From NCBI RefSeq assembly GCF_016801865.2, contig NC_068939.1, positions 180,328,721 to 180,392,720 on the forward strand: a stretch of 64,000 bases of DNA. Reading direction: 5' to 3'. The translations under genes and the position numbers were made by a program. The notes under the pieces were generated by a model. That model saw nothing but the letters and a program-made list of their open reading frames with translations. It was not told the origin of the DNA and made no database searches. Below, one piece after another: positions 22,780-32,296 of the stretch. The stretch comes from Culex pipiens pallens (lineage: Eukaryota; Arthropoda; Insecta; Diptera; Culicidae). Position 1 is the stretch's first letter. Every line of letters starts with the position of its first letter.

Positions 22780-23330
22780 GGCTGGGGAACGGAAATCCTA
22801 TTGGCAAGATGCTGTTGCACAGTTCGTCGAAGCATCCAAATACATAGAACTGTACCGTTGGGGCAGATTCTTGACCGAAAAGACGGTTCGTTTGATGTGG
22901 TTCCCAACACGGAGTTGTCGTGGCGCGGACTGCGTCGCGAGGTAATTCGTTGTACCGGAAGGTCACTTTGAGGAAGTGTCTGGTTGCTTAAACTTAAAGA
23001 AGATCGTCGAGCTGGATCAGGAACGGGATCCAGCTTTGTAGATCCTCGCCAAAACGACGAAAAGTTTGAAGCGCTCAAAAAGGAAAATCTCGTCAGAGGA
23101 ATCTAACAATACCGACCTCGAAGCCACCCTCCCGGAAGAATCTCATCACTCTCATGGACAAAACCCAGCCCCTGCTCGAGCAAAAAGAGCAACTCCAAAC
23201 CAAACTTTTTGATGACTCCAAATCCGTACTTATATTTGTCGAATCCGAGCTCAAAACTTGCCAATCACGGAGCGACTTGACTTCCCCCAACTCCAGCAAC
23301 CACCCACAACAAATTCAATGAAAAAATCGT
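22780..23330 (+). pseudogene. Coding-like block of unknown origin, frames broken
   Basis: G+C-richer than its flanks. Pieces such as AVAQFVEASKYIELYR, VPNTELSWRGLRREV, NLKKIVELDQERDPAL and LITLMDKTQPLLEQKEQ read like protein but in three different frames with stops between. I do not recognise the family. It lies behind the 6PGDH remnant in the same element, so it may be a second captured host segment. Confidence 0.45.
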
Positions 23331-24667
23331 CAAATGATGATGTTTTTTCCACAATTTAATTTTCAAATTGCCGATAAAACTGGTGTCGAGTGCAATCTAG
23401 CTTAGAATTTAGCCTTGTTTACTATTTTGAACGATTTTGACAACTACACTGATATAAATCGTATCAAAAAGTTGACCATACCATGCCAGTATTATGCGCG
23501 TATGGTATGCGGCCGTACACAGTATGCGGTATACTCGAAGTGAATAACCCTTAGGGTGTTTTTCAATAATTTGCAGCCTGAAACGGTGATGAGATAGAAA
23601 TTTGGTGTTCCGAAAAAACGTATTTTTCATCGAAAAAAACACTAAAAAAGTTTTATAAATTCTCCCATTTTCCGTTACTCGACTGTAAAATTTTTTGGAA
23701 CATGTAATTTTAAGGGAAATTTAATGTTCTTTTCGAATCTACATTGACCCAGAAGGGTCATTTTTTCATTTAAAACAAAATTTTTCATTTTAAAATTTCG
23801 TGTTTTTCCTAACATTGCAGGGTTATTTTAAAGAGTGTAACAATGTTTTACAAAGTTGTAGAGCAGACAACTACAAAAATTTTGATATATAGACATGAGG
23901 ATTTTGCCTAGAAACATCACGAGTTATCGCGATTTTACGAAAAAAAGTTTTGAAAAAGTTACTTTTTGCGTTTCTCTTTTCTTCGTCGTCCGTTTCTGTC
24001 ACGGGTGACGATGAACGGCCATGATCGATGACGACCAACTTTTTTTCGTAAAATCGCGATAACTCGTGATGTTTATAAGCAAACCCCTTATGTTTAAATA
24101 TATTTTTTTTTTTGTAATTGTCTGCTCTACAATTTTGTAGAACATTATTACACTCAAAAAAATTACCCTGCAAAGTTAGAAAAAACACGAAATTTGAAAA
24201 TGAAAATTTTTGTTCTAAATGAAAAAATGACCCTTCTGGGCCAATGTAGATTCGAATAGTACATTAAATTTCCCATCAAATGACATGTTCCAAAAAAAAT
24301 TACAGTCAAGTAACGGAAAAAAGCAAAGTTTTTAAAACTTGGTTTTTTTTTTCGATGAAAAATACGTTTTTTCGGCATTCTGAGTACGCCATCAAATCGG
24401 GCTTACAATTTTACATAAAAGTCCCTTTGACACCAAATTTCTATCTCATCACTGTTTCAGGCTGCAAATTATTGAAAAACACCTCTTTTTTCGCATGTTA
24501 AAAAATGGAAGGGGTCGTACCGCCCCTCCGTCACGAGATATCAAAAAACGGACCTCGGATTCGTGATCAGGGACAAAAGTTACCCCTTAGGACAAAGTTT
24601 CACGCAAATCAAAGAGGGGTCGGGGCAACTTTTCCCGATTTCATGTGAGTTGGCGGAGAATAACCCA

Positions 24668-25823
24668 TCTAAGTATCGACGGAAATTTTTATTTTTCGCG
24701 AAAAAAAGTTTTTGCGGTGCTCTACATTGGGATTTCATAAAAATTCAAAATATTTTTAATCCAGCCCAATTATGCTTAATATGATTATCAATGCAGAAAA
24801 ATGCATTTCAGATTGTTTTCAGTTGATTTGACTTCTATTTTCATTAAAAACTTTAAGTTTTTTGAAAAAAAAAAAAATTTGCCCCCTGATTTTCAGACCA
24901 ATGTTGAAGAGGGATCAAATTTCATTAGACCTTTTAAGATTTCAGATGATTTTGATTCCATTTGGTTTCATTTGATTTAATTTTTGGAGTGCTTTAACCA
25001 TTCAGAACTTTTGTTTTTTTTTTGTGATGATAATTTGGCCATGTCTTCAACATAAAAAAAGAACACAAGAAAAGTTTATATTTCCAAAATAATTGATTTT
25101 TTTAAATGATTTCTGAGATAATTTGCCTTTATCCAAATATGACCAAATCCATTAAGATTTTTGAAAAGAAGGAAATCTTCAAAAACAGTTTAAGTGTAAA
25201 TTTTACAATTTTATTGAAATGAAGACAACATTCATAGGACTATTTTGCATTATTTTAATGTGTAATGTTTGTTTTAAATTTTTCCCTTCTTTCCAGCATG
25301 AAACGGACTAAAAATAAAATTTTCCGTGTATGTTTGCATTCTTCCGAACATACACGTTGTAACCGAAATTAGGAAAAGTCACAAGTCTAGTATACTTTTT
25401 TTTAAACGTTTTGTCCTTCGGCTCTGGTCCAAAAAAAAATGATAATTCAGGCCCAACTTTCAAAATTTTGACGAAAAAAATTTTTCTAATGTTTTGAATC
25501 TGCCTTAAAAGTGCCTTCTTATTAAAAACAAATAGAAAAATATACGTTTTTTCTATGTATTCTAGAAAGTTTCCAATCGAATGAAAGGTTTTTTTTAAAT
25601 AAAAATTTCGGTTTTCTTCAATCATCGTTTTTGGGGAAACAAATCTCTAAATAAAATTTTCATTCGCCTAAAAAACTAAACTTTATTGATTTTTCCGCTC
25701 TTCCCTTTTTTTGTTCAAATATGTCATTGAGTGCTAATAAGACAAAAAACAGGAAAAAAATCTTTCTCCTTTTTCAAATTCTCATTGTACACGTTACATT
25801 TCAGGGTTTTTTAAAGGTAAAAT
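24668..25823. other. AT-rich non-coding
   Basis: No gene is seen. The left part continues AT-rich words of fold-back-type repeats. 25700-25823 is the immediate upstream flank of the full-length LINE. Confidence 0.35.
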
Positions 25824-25839
25824 AAACCTTTTTTTAGCT

Positions 25840-25872
25840 CAGTGTCTTGCGAACCTTCGTGGTGAACGGACA
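25840..25872 (+). promoter_or_regulatory. Internal LINE promoter: Inr plus DPE
   Basis: The element starts CAGTGTC after a T, giving TCAGTG around an initiator A at 25841. GGACA at 25868-25872 falls exactly at +28 to +32 and fits the downstream promoter element consensus RGWYV. Jockey and I-type elements are known to use TATA-less Inr+DPE promoters at their 5' ends. No TATA box is needed or seen. Confidence 0.7.
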
Positions 25873-26056
25873 CTAGAGCTGCGGTATTTTTTACTACCTA
25901 AGCTCAGAGTTATTTCAAACAAAATTCACAGTCTTTTTAAAGACTACCTGAGTTATTTTCCAAAATTCTAAACAGTCTTTTCAAGACTAACCCCACCTGA
26001 AATTTTGTTGTATTTTACAAACGAAGCCATCTTTTTAAGAGAACTTTGCTTGCAAA

Positions 26057-27457
26057 ATGCGTCAAAACAAAGGTAAACGCAAATCTTCTGAAGATTTGGT
26101 CGTTACGTCGGTGAAGCGTTTGAACGCTAAATCGGCTAACGGAAACAGAAAAAGAAAACAGCCTCTTCTGAGGTCTGATTCTGATTCTGAATGTGAGGTC
26201 AATCCTCCAATTCCATTGGCAAACAGTTTCGGTGTTTTATCCGAAACTGTTGACAAGGATCCTTCTCCTCGTACTGAGCCTTCTGCCGTCGAGAAACGAG
26301 TAAAGGCTCCGCCAATTGTAGTGACTTCCGTCTCCGATTTGGCCAGCTTTCGAACGCAACTGAAGAATTGCAAGGAAACTTGCAATTTGAAGGTTTCGTT
26401 CCAGCTTGGTCGAAGAGGAGAATGTCGCTTGTTGACGGAATCTTTACAAGATCACCAAACTTTTGTTGGTTATTTGAAAAACCACAAACACAATTTCTAC
26501 ACGTATGAGACCAAGAATGCTCGTCCATTCAAGGCGGTCCTGAAAGGTCTCTCCAACGACTTGTCGGTGGATGAGATCAAAAATGAACTTAAGGTGTTGC
26601 TTGGCTTTACCCCATCCCAAGTAATACCAATGAAGAAAAAATCAAACGGGAATATTTCTCGCTTTGGTTTGACTTCACAATTTTATCTGATTCATTTCAA
26701 CAGAAATGAAATCAACAATTTGAAACTTTTGGACAAAGTTCAGTTTTTGTTCCATGTACGGGTAAAGTGGGAGCATTTTAAGAAACATGGCGGTAATGGC
26801 CAGAATCTGACCCAGTGCCGGCGTTGCCAGGCATTCGGTCACGGTACTGATCATTGCGCTATGGTTCCAAAATGCATGGTTTGCGGGGATTCTTCTCACG
26901 ACAAGGACAATTGTCCCGTGAAAGAAGTCACCCAATTTAAATGTGCAAATTGTGGTGGAAATCACAAATCAAATTTCTGGGATTGCCCCATCAGAAAAAA
27001 GGTTTTGGATTCTCGTGCTAAGCATCAGCCGAAATCCAAACCGAAATTTTCTCAAAGTCAGGTTGTACCTGCATCTTTAAATCAAACGTTCGTGCTGTCT
27101 CACTCGAACAATGCTAGAAATACCCCTACCGTGGAAAAGTTAGGTAACACTAATGGTATTTCTTATGCCAACGTCGTTTCGGGTTCGGGTTCATCCACGA
27201 ATTTTAAATCCTCTACCAATTTTCAAATTGGGCAGGTACCTCAAATTTCATTTGAAAATTTTTCTGCTGGCAACGCTTTGGGATCTTCTGATCTCGGCGA
27301 TGTTACGTTTGAAAAAATGACTTTTTTGCAAAACTCACTGTTTGGTTTGATTCAAACAATGAGTAATGCTACATCCATGATGGAAGCAATACAGATTGGA
27401 TTAAAATTTGCGAATGATGTTGTTCTTACCCTGAAGTTTAATCATGGATCTAAGTAA
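26057..27457 (+). CDS. LINE ORF1 (gag-like nucleic-acid chaperone)
   Basis: 466 residues. The N terminus is basic (GKRKSSEDL, RKRKQPLLRSDSDSE). About 85-250 form the PRE_C2HC-type region (FYLIHFNRNEINNLKLL). Three zinc knuckles start near residue 254: CRRCQAFGHGTDHC, CMVCGDSSHDKDNC and CANCGGNHKSNFWDC. The tail is Ser/Asn-rich. The protein is expected to coat the element RNA and form the RNP in the cytoplasm. Its last 14 bases overlap ORF2, which is read in the +1 frame. No stop or frameshift. The ATG lies in a favourable CAAAATG context. Confidence 0.92.
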   Translation: MRQNKGKRKSSEDLVVTSVKRLNAKSANGNRKRKQPLLRSDSDSECEVNPPIPLANSFGVLSETVDKDPSPRTEPSAVEKRVKAPPIVVTSVSDLASFRTQLKNCKETCNLKVSFQLGRRGECRLLTESLQDHQTFVGYLKNHKHNFYTYETKNARPFKAVLKGLSNDLSVDEIKNELKVLLGFTPSQVIPMKKKSNGNISRFGLTSQFYLIHFNRNEINNLKLLDKVQFLFHVRVKWEHFKKHGGNGQNLTQCRRCQAFGHGTDHCAMVPKCMVCGDSSHDKDNCPVKEVTQFKCANCGGNHKSNFWDCPIRKKVLDSRAKHQPKSKPKFSQSQVVPASLNQTFVLSHSNNARNTPTVEKLGNTNGISYANVVSGSGSSTNFKSSTNFQIGQVPQISFENFSAGNALGSSDLGDVTFEKMTFLQNSLFGLIQTMSNATSMMEAIQIGLKFANDVVLTLKFNHGSK

Positions 27458-30104
27458 TTCCATCAATATTATGAATTTTAATGCTCGCTCTTTAAAAGCG
27501 AAAGAAAATGAATTTTTCAACTTTTTACGAGTTCATAACGTGCATGTTGCTGTTATAACCGAAACATTTTTAAAAACTGGCACTTATTTGAAAAGTGATC
27601 CAGATTATAAAGTTATAACCAATAACAGAATGAATCGAAATGGCGGTGGAGTTGCAATAGTTATCCACCGTAGTATGACTTATAGTACGTTACGTGACTT
27701 TAAGTTAAAAGTTATTGAAAGTTTGGGCATTGAACTTGAAACTTCTTTTGGGAAAATTATGATTGCAGCTGCATATTTGCCTTTCCAATGCACTGGGGAA
27801 AATAAAAATTATTTCAAAGGGGATTTGAATAAACTTACTCGGCATAGATCTCGATTTTTGATCATCGGTGATTTTAATGCCAAACACCAATCTTGGAATA
27901 ATTCAAAAGTAAATTCCAATGGTAAAATTCTATTCAGAGATTGCACTTCTGGTCTTTATTCGGTTTTATATCCGAATGGGCCAACTTGCTTTTCTTCTGT
28001 TAGAAATCCATCAACAATTGATTTGGTTTTGACAAATCAAAGTCAGTATTGTGGTCCTTTAGTGACTCATGCTGATTTTGATTCTGATCATCTTCCAGTA
28101 ACTTTTTCACTTTCTCATGAAGCAGTTACCAGACCCAATAGTTCTGTGTTTAATTACCACAAAGCTAATTGGGACAGGTATCAGCATCATATTGAGAATA
28201 ATTTAAATCATGATTTTGTTTTAGAAACCAAAGCTGATATTGATTCAGCCTTGGAATCTTTAACTAATGCAATTTTGGATGCTAGGAATATTGCTATTCC
28301 TAAAGTCCAAGTAAAATTTGATTCTCCCATTATTGATGACGATCTTCAGCTTTTGATTCGTCTGAAAAATGTTCGCCGAAGACAGTATCAACGTTCTCGT
28401 GATCCTGCACTGAAGCGAATTCAAAAAGATTTGCAAAAGGTTATTGACCACAGATTCACTCTCCTGCGAAATGAAAAGTTCGCAAGAGATGTCGAACAAA
28501 TTAAACCTTATTCCAAACCTTTTTGGAAACTTTCAAAGGTTCTTAAGAAACCTCAAAAACCAATCCCTTCTTTAAAAGATGGTGATAATATTCTATTAAC
28601 TAATGGGGAGAAAGCTCAAAAACTTGCTCAGCAGTTTGAGAGTGCTCATAATTTCAACTTAAATGTTTTGAGTCCTATTGAAGATCAAATTTCAATAGAA
28701 TATCAGAATATTGTTGAACAAGAATTTTCATCAGATGAAGTTTTTAATACGGATCTGAATGAAATAAAATCTATTATCAAAAAATTTAAAAATATGAAAG
28801 CCCCTGGTGAGGATGGCATTTTTTACATTTTAATTAAAAAATTACCTGAAGCAACTTTAAGTAGCTTGGTCAAAATTTGCAACAAATGTTTTGATTTGGC
28901 ATATTTTCCCAGTAGTTGGAAAAATGCCAAAGTAGTTCCGATTTTGAAACCGGACAAAAATCCTGCTGAAGCCTCAAGCTATCGGCCAATTAGTTTGCTT
29001 TCATCTATTAGTAAATTATTCGAAAGAATAATTCTTAATAGAATGATGACGCACATTAATGAAAATTCAATTTTCGCTGATGAGCAGTTTGGATTTCGCC
29101 TTGGGCATTCAACTACTCATCAGTTGTTGAGAGTTTCGAATTTGATTCGAAGCAACAAATCTGAGGGCTATTCTACTGGCGCTGCTCTTCTAGACATAGA
29201 AAAGGCATTTGACAGTGTTTGGCATAAAGGTTTGATTGCGAAATTAAAAAGATTTAATTTTCCGATTTATATCGTGAAAATTATCCAAAATTATTTGACG
29301 GATCGTACTCTGCAGGTATGTTATCAGAATAGCAAATCTGATCAACTACCTGTACGTGCCGGCGTCCCTCAAGGAAGCATTTTGGGTCCAATTTTATACA
29401 ATATTTTTACTTCTGACTTGCCTGTTTTGCCCCCAGGATGTCAGAAATCACTTTTTGCTGATGATACAAGCATCTCCGCCAAAGGTAGAAGCCTTCGTGT
29501 CATCACAAGAAGATTACAAAAAAGCTTGGATATTTTCAATTCTTATTTGAAAGAATGGAAAATTACTCCAAATGCTGCAAAAACTCAACTTATTATTTTC
29601 CCTCACAAACCAAGGGCTGATTTTCTTAAACCAAAAAGTCATCACATTATAAAGATGAATGAGGTAAATTTAAAGTGGGAGGATCAAGTGAAATATCTTG
29701 GACTTGCTTTTGACAAAAACCTTACTTACAAGGATCACATTGAAAGTATCCAGGTTAAATGTAACAATTATATTAAATGTTTGTATCCACTTATAAACAG
29801 GAATTCTAGACTTTGTCTCAAGAATAAACTGTTAATTTATAAACAAATTTTCAGACCTGCCATGCTTTATGCTGTGCCGATCTGGACAAGCTGTTGCTTA
29901 ACCAGGAAGAAAAAACTTCAGAGGATTCAGAACAAAATTCTGAAAATGATTCTGAAACTTCCTCCCTGGTTCAGCACCAGTGAACTTCATCAATTAGCCG
30001 AAGTTGACACTTTGGATGTTATGTCCAATAAGATAATTGATGCATTTCGACAAAAATCATTGCAGTCTTCAGCTGCATTGATCCGCTCTTTATATAGTTT
30101 ATAA
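27444..30104 (+). CDS. LINE ORF2: AP endonuclease plus reverse transcriptase
   Basis: 886 residues, the usual length for Jockey-clade ORF2 without RNase H. The apurinic-type endonuclease occupies about 1-225, with MNFNARSL, VITETFL, RNGGGVAIVI, IGDFNAKH (about 141), STIDLVLT and SDHLPVTF. RT covers about 430-740: APGEDGIFY, YRPISLLSSISKLFERII (from 513), DEQFGFRLGHST, ALLDIEKAFDSVWH, GVPQGSILGPILYNIF and the catalytic FADD at 671-674. A C-terminal region of ~145 residues includes WKITPNAAKTQLIIF and MLYAVPIWTS. The enzyme nicks the target and primes reverse transcription there. All catalytic motifs are intact. The start overlaps the ORF1 stop, suggesting coupled reinitiation. Confidence 0.95.
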   Translation: MDLSNSINIMNFNARSLKAKENEFFNFLRVHNVHVAVITETFLKTGTYLKSDPDYKVITNNRMNRNGGGVAIVIHRSMTYSTLRDFKLKVIESLGIELETSFGKIMIAAAYLPFQCTGENKNYFKGDLNKLTRHRSRFLIIGDFNAKHQSWNNSKVNSNGKILFRDCTSGLYSVLYPNGPTCFSSVRNPSTIDLVLTNQSQYCGPLVTHADFDSDHLPVTFSLSHEAVTRPNSSVFNYHKANWDRYQHHIENNLNHDFVLETKADIDSALESLTNAILDARNIAIPKVQVKFDSPIIDDDLQLLIRLKNVRRRQYQRSRDPALKRIQKDLQKVIDHRFTLLRNEKFARDVEQIKPYSKPFWKLSKVLKKPQKPIPSLKDGDNILLTNGEKAQKLAQQFESAHNFNLNVLSPIEDQISIEYQNIVEQEFSSDEVFNTDLNEIKSIIKKFKNMKAPGEDGIFYILIKKLPEATLSSLVKICNKCFDLAYFPSSWKNAKVVPILKPDKNPAEASSYRPISLLSSISKLFERIILNRMMTHINENSIFADEQFGFRLGHSTTHQLLRVSNLIRSNKSEGYSTGAALLDIEKAFDSVWHKGLIAKLKRFNFPIYIVKIIQNYLTDRTLQVCYQNSKSDQLPVRAGVPQGSILGPILYNIFTSDLPVLPPGCQKSLFADDTSISAKGRSLRVITRRLQKSLDIFNSYLKEWKITPNAAKTQLIIFPHKPRADFLKPKSHHIIKMNEVNLKWEDQVKYLGLAFDKNLTYKDHIESIQVKCNNYIKCLYPLINRNSRLCLKNKLLIYKQIFRPAMLYAVPIWTSCCLTRKKKLQRIQNKILKMILKLPPWFSTSELHQLAEVDTLDVMSNKIIDAFRQKSLQSSAALIRSLYSL

Positions 30105-30302
30105 GTTAGTTTTAAGGTATCCCTTTTCCCTTTTGTACATGTAGGACCTCCTACATTTGAAATCACTGAATAGCGAAAGCTACAATATTTCATGAATAAA
30201 TGAAAGTTGCTGGTATTTAAAATTGAGGTGAAAAGTCATCGATTGTGATTGGACACTCAATAATATTTTAACTGAATGAATGTATATGGAAAAGAAAATC
30301 TA

Positions 30303-30330
30303 AATAAATATAAAAAAAAAAAAAAAAAAA
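30303..30330 (+). terminator. LINE polyadenylation signal and A-tail
   Basis: AATAAA at 30303-30308 is followed after four bases by an uninterrupted run of A to the target duplication. A long clean A-tail points to a young insertion. Confidence 0.75.
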
Positions 30331-30514
30331 AAACCTTTTTTTAGCTTTTCGGGTGTTTTTGTAACCGGTTCAACACCCAAAGTTAAAGATCGAGGGGATA
30401 GTCCTCAGGAAAAGAATCGTGAGGAAGGTACTATTTTGCGAGAGTATAGACCTCTCGCGTGTTCATTCGTTCATTGAAACAGTTCATCCTATTGAGTGGC
30501 TTATATGGACAAAT

Positions 30515-30630
30515 GATCGCCACTTAGTCACCGAACCATGGTGGCCCATACGACAAAGGCACGGTTCAATATGCCGAAGGTCTTGGGTTCGAGTCTCGTT
30601 ACCGGTACCCTTTTTTTTTTTTTTTGAAAG
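30515..30630 (+). mobile_element. tRNA-like Pol III module, probable SINE part
   Basis: TGGTGGCCCATACGAC resembles the D-arm of Leu/Ser-type tRNAs (A box), GGGTTCGAGTCTC (about 30592) is a good B box, and a run of 15 or more T (30609-30625) follows as a Pol III stop. No clean cloverleaf could be drawn, so this is a tRNA-derived element rather than a tRNA gene. Its ends were not resolved; related-looking sequence extends from about 30355 to 30780. Confidence 0.55.
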
Positions 30631-31029
30631 ATGAACTTTTTTGGTAAATGAACCCATGAGTAAAGTACTCTCGGTAATTTCGGGATTTATCCTCTCCGTC
30701 CATACACAGTACCATTTTACTACCGAACCGTGCTCTTTATCCTCTCGTATGACGATGCCCAGTTCTGGGTAAAGTAATTAAAAAAATGGTTTTTAATTTT
30801 AATTTAGGGTTTTTTGTCCATCGGCGGTTGTCAAAGTCGAGGGAGCCCAAAAATAAAAAAAATCAGCCTAATTTTCAAAATTGTTTAGCGAAGATTGTCA
30901 CAAAACAAAATAATAGTTATGCGACTATCACTACTTCAAACTTTCCCAATGAATCTACACCATGTACCGATGAAAACATAATTAATCACAAAAAGACTTC
31001 ACTGACGGTGACGCCGAGAGGGAAAAAAT
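30631..31029. other. Unassigned, SINE flank
   Basis: It shares words with the Pol III module (TACCATTTTACTACCGAACC near 30709-30728). No gene is seen. Confidence 0.3.
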
Positions 31030-31960
31030 CAGTAAATTAAGTGTACGCAAAGCCTCGTGAGCAGAGAGGCAGAGAGTCCTGAAACTTTTCCGGAAGTAGT
31101 AGTGACGTATGAAAGTGCGTTTGTGTCGTCGGGTGTGAATATATGCAAATGTGCATTAATGAGAGGGAGAACACGACGAGTGAGTTGATGAAATTATGCA
31201 AATGCTACTCTATATTTCATATTATAATGAAGTGGCAAAAGAACCAAAAGTGTGTGATTTCGGCGAGGGGGGTGGAAAGCTTTTTCCTTCCGCTGCGGAA
31301 GAGAAAAGTTCGAAGGCAAGCGAAAAAAAAAATAAAGGCGCTTTTTGGGAGGGAGGGAGGTACGGGGTGGTAATCACCCTGGGCCGAGGGAATAAAATGT
31401 CCTAGCCTCGCTGTTAATGTGCATGTTTGTTGGTGTGTGTGTGTGAGTTTGTGCGGTTTAATTGTGAGAGTGCTGATGAAAGCAGAGTACTAACTGCCTC
31501 TGGTTGAGGGGGGAAGGGTGGAAAGCACTCGGCATTAACTTAATCACATCACACAATTACAGCTGTTATAATTCACACGTCGAAGTCGCGCACTCGGCTC
31601 ATATTTGCATAATGTATTCTCTGACACTTTTCCCCCTCCCCCCGACAACGATATTTTCCCGCGCGCGGAGCTTTTTCAGCTAAAAATGCCTGCACACAGC
31701 TGCAGAGATTTGCCCTTTTGAAGTGGAAAGGTGTGGGAAGGGGGAGGAGGGAAAATTCGCACCAAACGCGAGGTTATTTTTCATACTAATGCCACACAAT
31801 TTGGCGTAATGGCCGCGCGCAAGGAAAGGCAGATGGGTTCGGAAAGGGAACTACACAAGCATTTTGTTGTTCCGACATTGACATTGACATGAATGACACA
31901 TGTCACTATTGTCACTGAGAGGGGTTTAGGGAAAAGTGTGACGTTTTGCGTAAATTTTAA
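31030..31960. promoter_or_regulatory. Candidate regulatory block with three POU octamers
   Basis: Perfect octamers ATGCAAAT occur at 31143-31150 and 31196-31203, and ATTTGCAT at 31603-31610. TAAT-containing words (GCATTAATGAG, CTAATGCC) and G+C-rich tracts surround them. The segment is of normal complexity and free of transposon signatures, bounded by a SINE-like module and a microsatellite. Function is inferred only from motif density. Confidence 0.35.
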
Positions 31961-32051
31961 ATTAATTTTGTTTTTTAGAAAATTTGATGAGCATTTTTTA
32001 TTGATTTAAAAAATAAAATAAAAAAATATTGAAACAAATTTAAAGTAAGTT

Positions 32052-32296
32052 GGGTTGAGTTGAGTTGAGTTGAGTTGAGTTGAGTTGAGTTGAGTTGAGT
32101 TGAGTTGAGTTGAGTTGAGTTGAGTTGAGTTGAGTTGAGTTGAGTTGAGTTGAGTTGAGTTGAGTTGAGTTGAGTTGAGTTGAGTTGAGTTGAGTTGAGT
32201 TGAGTTGAGTTGAGTTGAGTTGAGTTGAGTTGAGTTGAGTTGAGTTGAGTTGAGTTGAGTTGAGTTGAGTTGAGTTGAGTTGAGTTGAGTTGAGTT
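32052..32296. repeat. (TTGAG)n microsatellite
   Basis: About 49 near-perfect pentamers. The open frames across it (repeating NSTQL) are artefacts of the repeat. Confidence 0.97.

Larger units (their letters stand above)
21695..23562. mobile_element. hAT-like element (8-bp TSD) carrying host-gene sequence
   Basis: GGTGTTTT occurs at 21695-21702 and 23555-23562, directly outside ends CTAAGGGCAAATCACTTC and CTAAGGGTTATTCACTTC (15 of 18 bases the same). The intact right fold-back arm supplies the empty site, with one GGTGTTTT (as AAAACACC at 24476-24483). The insert is 1852 bp. It encodes no transposase but carries a 6PGDH fragment and a second coding-like block. An 8-bp duplication fits hAT; P-like elements also make 8 bp. 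Confidence 0.85.
21511..24667. mobile_element. Large fold-back element, arms about 0.6 kb, interrupted
   Basis: The right arm 24038-24667 is the inverted complement of the left arm, which is split into 21511-21702 and 23563-23949 by the hAT-like insertion. The loop is 23950-24037. Shared blocks include TCACGAGATATCAAAAAACG, GGACCTCGGATTCGTGATC and CATGTTCCAAAAAA. A diverged copy of the outer part lies near 35270-35340. No coding sequence is present in the arms. Confidence 0.85.
25824..30346 (+). mobile_element. Full-length Jockey-clade LINE with 16-bp TSD
   Basis: AAACCTTTTTTTAGCT is repeated exactly at 25824-25839 and 30331-30346 (the A-tail makes the edge slightly ambiguous). The element proper is 25840-30330: 5' UTR of ~217 bp, ORF1 26057-27457, ORF2 27444-30104, 3' UTR with AATAAA at 30303, and an A-tail of about 20. 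Both ORFs are open, the ORF order is canonical and no internal deletion is visible. The family resembles Juan of Culex/Aedes, an attribution from memory that needs a sequence comparison. It is a candidate for a recently active copy. Confidence 0.9.
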
